Source of the DNA: a bacterium 336/3
Lineage (GTDB): Bacteria; Bacteroidota; Bacteroidia; Cytophagales; Thermonemataceae
Assembly: GCA_001281695.1 (NCBI GenBank)
Contig: LJIE01000001.1
Location: forward strand, 2,556,586 to 2,620,585
Direction: 5' to 3'
Length of the DNA: 64,000 bases
Under the pieces are notes generated by a model, which was not told the origin of the DNA, made no database searches, and saw only the letters and a program-made list of their open reading frames with translations. The translations under genes were made by a program, and so were the position numbers. The first letter of the stretch is position 1. Every line of letters begins with the position of its first letter. Below are positions 62,121-64,000 of this stretch, in pieces.

Positions 62121-62873
62121 ATGATAAATAACTCCTTTCAAATACATTCCATTCTCCAGATAGGCTCTTTTCATACAAATTTTTGTGAAGATTTTTTAAT
62201 ATATGAACCCATCAGTCCCAACATACAAGTTTTAGCTGTGATGGATGGGTGTACTATGGGAAAAGAATCGATGTTTGCTTCTTTGATTGCAGGTAAAATC
62301 TTGAGAAAAATCTGTAAAACAATGTTTTATCAAGATTTAATTCAACCTATTTCTAACAATTTGGAAAACATACTTCAACAAATCTTAAAAGAGTTATTTC
62401 AAGAATTAAAACATCAAAAAAACAGGTTGCTTTTAGAAACCGAAGAACTACTTTCTACCTTGATAATCAGCATCATTGATATTAAAAATCAAGAAACTTT
62501 GTGTTTGGTTGTTGGTGATGGTTGTATTTATTGTAATGAAAAGATCTATGAATATGAGCAAAATAACACGCCTGATTATTTGGGTTATCATCTACATAAA
62601 AATTTTGAAGAGTGGTATATATCTCAAAATCAGAAAATTCGCATTAAAGATATTCAAAATATTGCTATTTGTACAGATGGAATATTTTCTTTTCAAAAAC
62701 AAAAAGAGTCCATTATAGAGAAAACAGAAGCTGATTTTATAAAATTTTTACTTTCAGACAATAAAGATTTTAGTTTGCCTAATTTTTTTGAGAAAAAACT
62801 TAGATTCATTGAACAAAAGTGGCTTTACAATTTAACAGATGATTTAGCTATTGTGAGGTTTTCTTATTTCTAA
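62121..62873 (+). CDS. PP2C family protein phosphatase (divergent)
   Basis: A 250-aa protein; the ATG at 62121 (MINNSFQIHSILQIGSFHTNFCEDF) is preferred over upstream starts that add a segment before the promoter. PP2C motifs: NFCEDFLI with an acidic residue, VMDGCTMG at 40-47 with metal Asp D42, GDGCIYC, IAICTDGIFSF and TDDLAIVRF. The usual DG-G loop is VMDGCTMG, so the loop is altered, but the TDG and DD metal Asps remain. It should dephosphorylate a Ser/Thr protein; the kinase at 41178 is a possible partner but lies 20 kb away. Immediately followed by the convergent ADA gene. Confidence 0.85.
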   Translation: MINNSFQIHSILQIGSFHTNFCEDFLIYEPISPNIQVLAVMDGCTMGKESMFASLIAGKILRKICKTMFYQDLIQPISNNLENILQQILKELFQELKHQKNRLLLETEELLSTLIISIIDIKNQETLCLVVGDGCIYCNEKIYEYEQNNTPDYLGYHLHKNFEEWYISQNQKIRIKDIQNIAICTDGIFSFQKQKESIIEKTEADFIKFLLSDNKDFSLPNFFEKKLRFIEQKWLYNLTDDLAIVRFSYF

Positions 62874-62876
62874 TAC

Positions 62877-64000
62877 TTATTTTAATGATATTTGTCTCTC
62901 AAATTCAGAAAATTGCATATCTAAACGTTTCAGACACTCTTTTTTCCTACTTTCATCCATAAAGGAATACTGAATGCTGTTGTAAACAAACTGTTTAATT
63001 TCTTTATAACTCAATGAATATCTAGTAATTAATTTAAAATATTCGTTTGTCAGGCTTGATCTGGAAACTCCAGGGTCATCTGACGAAATAATGATAGGAA
63101 CTCCTGCTTTGTGGTACAACATAACAGGGTGGCTGTTTCCGTTCATACCCACTCCCAAAATAAATTCGTTGCTGGTAATGTTAATTTCGACAGGGATATT
63201 TTTGTTTTTCATTGTTTTAAGGGTATTTGCCATGTCTTTCTCGTAGGCAATATCCATACCATGCCCTATTCTTTCTGCACCTGCTATTTCAATAGCATTT
63301 TTGATATTGGATTGTAAATACTCGCCATTTGCTAGTGCTGGAACCAATTCGCCTGCATGCAAAGCAAGCCTTACACGAGGATATTTTTGCTTGAGTAACT
63401 TAAACATTTGCATGTGTAACCAGTAGTTTTTGAGGGCGTTTTCGTTATTTTCAGGTCCTACAATGTTTACACCCACAAATAAGCCTGCCTTATCAAGTTC
63501 TGTTGTTTTAAAACAAGAATACAAGTCTTTAAAAACTTTTACATTTTGTTGTAAACGAAACACATACGTCTGAAACCTCAATGTAAATTGTGAATCATCA
63601 ATGCCTTCATGATATTTTTTAGTTTGCAAAATATACTGCTGAATGTGTTTGATATAAGATTTTTCCGATTCCATTTTTTTGAGCATAGCAGTCAGTAAAC
63701 GAATTGCTCCGACAGAATCTTTTTTACTTTGGTACAAAAGTAAAGAATCTTCATAAAAATCTGGGAATTTGACTTTTAACTCTTGGGTTGAGGGAGCTTC
63801 ATAAATGGTTTCAATGTATTGAACTTTCTCTTTCAAAGCCTGCTCTTTAAGATACAGAAAACCATCTTTTTCGTTGCGTAACTCTAAACCCGCTCCAAAA
63901 TTGGGAGCTGTAAAGAAATAATGACTTGATTGTTTCACATCTAACGGTTTATTGTAGGGTATTGGAAAGCCCTCAATAGACCATCTTTGTAGTATTGTCG
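62877..64000 (-). CDS. Adenosine deaminase family protein (partial)
   Basis: The C-terminal 374 codons of an adenosine deaminase-like protein; the frame stays open to the right edge (TILQRWSIEGFPYNKPLDVKQ), so the GTG at 63938 is not the start. The visible signatures are HAGELVPAL, ERIGHGMDI, NSHPVMLYHKAGVPIIISSDDPGVSRSSLTNEY and VYNSIQYSFM. The N-terminal HxH metal ligands lie outside the window. The long spacer with YILQTKKYHEGIDDSQFTLRFQTYV suggests the ADGF/CECR1-like branch, whose members are often extracellular. Deamination of adenosine is likely. This is the second gene of the superfamily in the window. Confidence 0.88.
   Translation of the reverse strand, partial: TILQRWSIEGFPIPYNKPLDVKQSSHYFFTAPNFGAGLELRNEKDGFLYLKEQALKEKVQYIETIYEAPSTQELKVKFPDFYEDSLLLYQSKKDSVGAIRLLTAMLKKMESEKSYIKHIQQYILQTKKYHEGIDDSQFTLRFQTYVFRLQQNVKVFKDLYSCFKTTELDKAGLFVGVNIVGPENNENALKNYWLHMQMFKLLKQKYPRVRLALHAGELVPALANGEYLQSNIKNAIEIAGAERIGHGMDIAYEKDMANTLKTMKNKNIPVEINITSNEFILGVGMNGNSHPVMLYHKAGVPIIISSDDPGVSRSSLTNEYFKLITRYSLSYKEIKQFVYNSIQYSFMDESRKKECLKRLDMQFSEFERQISLK

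Noticed and set aside
41178-62873. Kinase and PP2C as one TerY-P-like signalling module
   Set aside because: They are about 20 kb apart in different units and have no adjacent TerY-like vWA gene; the vWA at 50083 belongs to the MoxR operon.
63936-63938. GTG start for the right-edge adenosine deaminase
   Set aside because: The frame is open and family-like upstream to the window edge, so the gene is simply cut by the window.

Overview
The window is about 64 kb of AT-rich chromosome from a Bacteroidota bacterium, most likely a gliding member of the Cytophagales or a close relative. Three things point there. Promoters fit the phylum-specific TTTG-N18-20-TAnnTTTG pattern. Two secreted proteins end in type A sorting domains of the type IX secretion system (T9SS), and a third secreted protein resembles the C-terminal part of GldM. 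The lipoprotein, TlpA/DUF4369 and DUF4293 families are also typical. No rRNA, tRNA, insertion sequence, prophage or CRISPR array was seen; most of the window reads as ordinary chromosome with several accessory islands.

Layout. 1-3.2 kb: gatB (cut by the edge) and alaS on the minus strand. 3.3-8.2 kb: four tandem paralogous small lipoproteins, a divergent membrane beta-helix protein and a GldM-like secreted protein. 8.5-16.3 kb (plus): M23 endopeptidase, APC permease, lipoprotein, beta-lactamase-fold hydrolase, MerR regulator, dprA, J-domain protein. 16.3-23 kb (minus): DUF4293, rpsO, two proteins with eukaryote-like chromo-barrel/Tudor-knot modules, a glycine-rich T9SS cargo, a TlpA-like lipoprotein and pcm. 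23.1-26.1 kb: ribE and a cobT-cobS-cobC cobalamin operon. 26.2-29.8 kb: beta-propeller sensor lipoproteins (one a pseudogene) facing a membrane-tethered winged-helix regulator. 29.9-39.1 kb: Do-like protease, an ARPP-1-like protein, uvrB, adenine deaminase, S41 protease, AlkD-like protein. 39.1-41.1 kb: a SAM-I riboswitch with a terminator and a visible antiterminator, upstream of a GH19 chitinase. 41.2-47.4 kb: Ser/Thr kinase, membrane protein, 2-oxoacid dehydrogenase E2, GNAT, tgt, DUF6263-like protein. 47.6-54.1 kb: a five-gene operon with every junction overlapping, which I read as a MoxR-vWA-beta-propeller (bpX) ternary system. 54.1-64 kb: pckA, cysS, two tandem rhomboids, exonuclease, M16 protease, 2OG-Fe(II) oxygenase, PP2C-like phosphatase and an adenosine deaminase running off the right edge.

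The observations I rate highest are the MoxR-vWA-bpX operon, the SAM riboswitch wired to a chitinase gene instead of a methionine gene, the chromo-barrel pair with one barrel on each side of a membrane segment, the split propeller-sensor/ToxR-like regulator locus, and the perfect inverted repeat over the cobT start codon. All functional calls come from reading motifs by eye; no database search was run.
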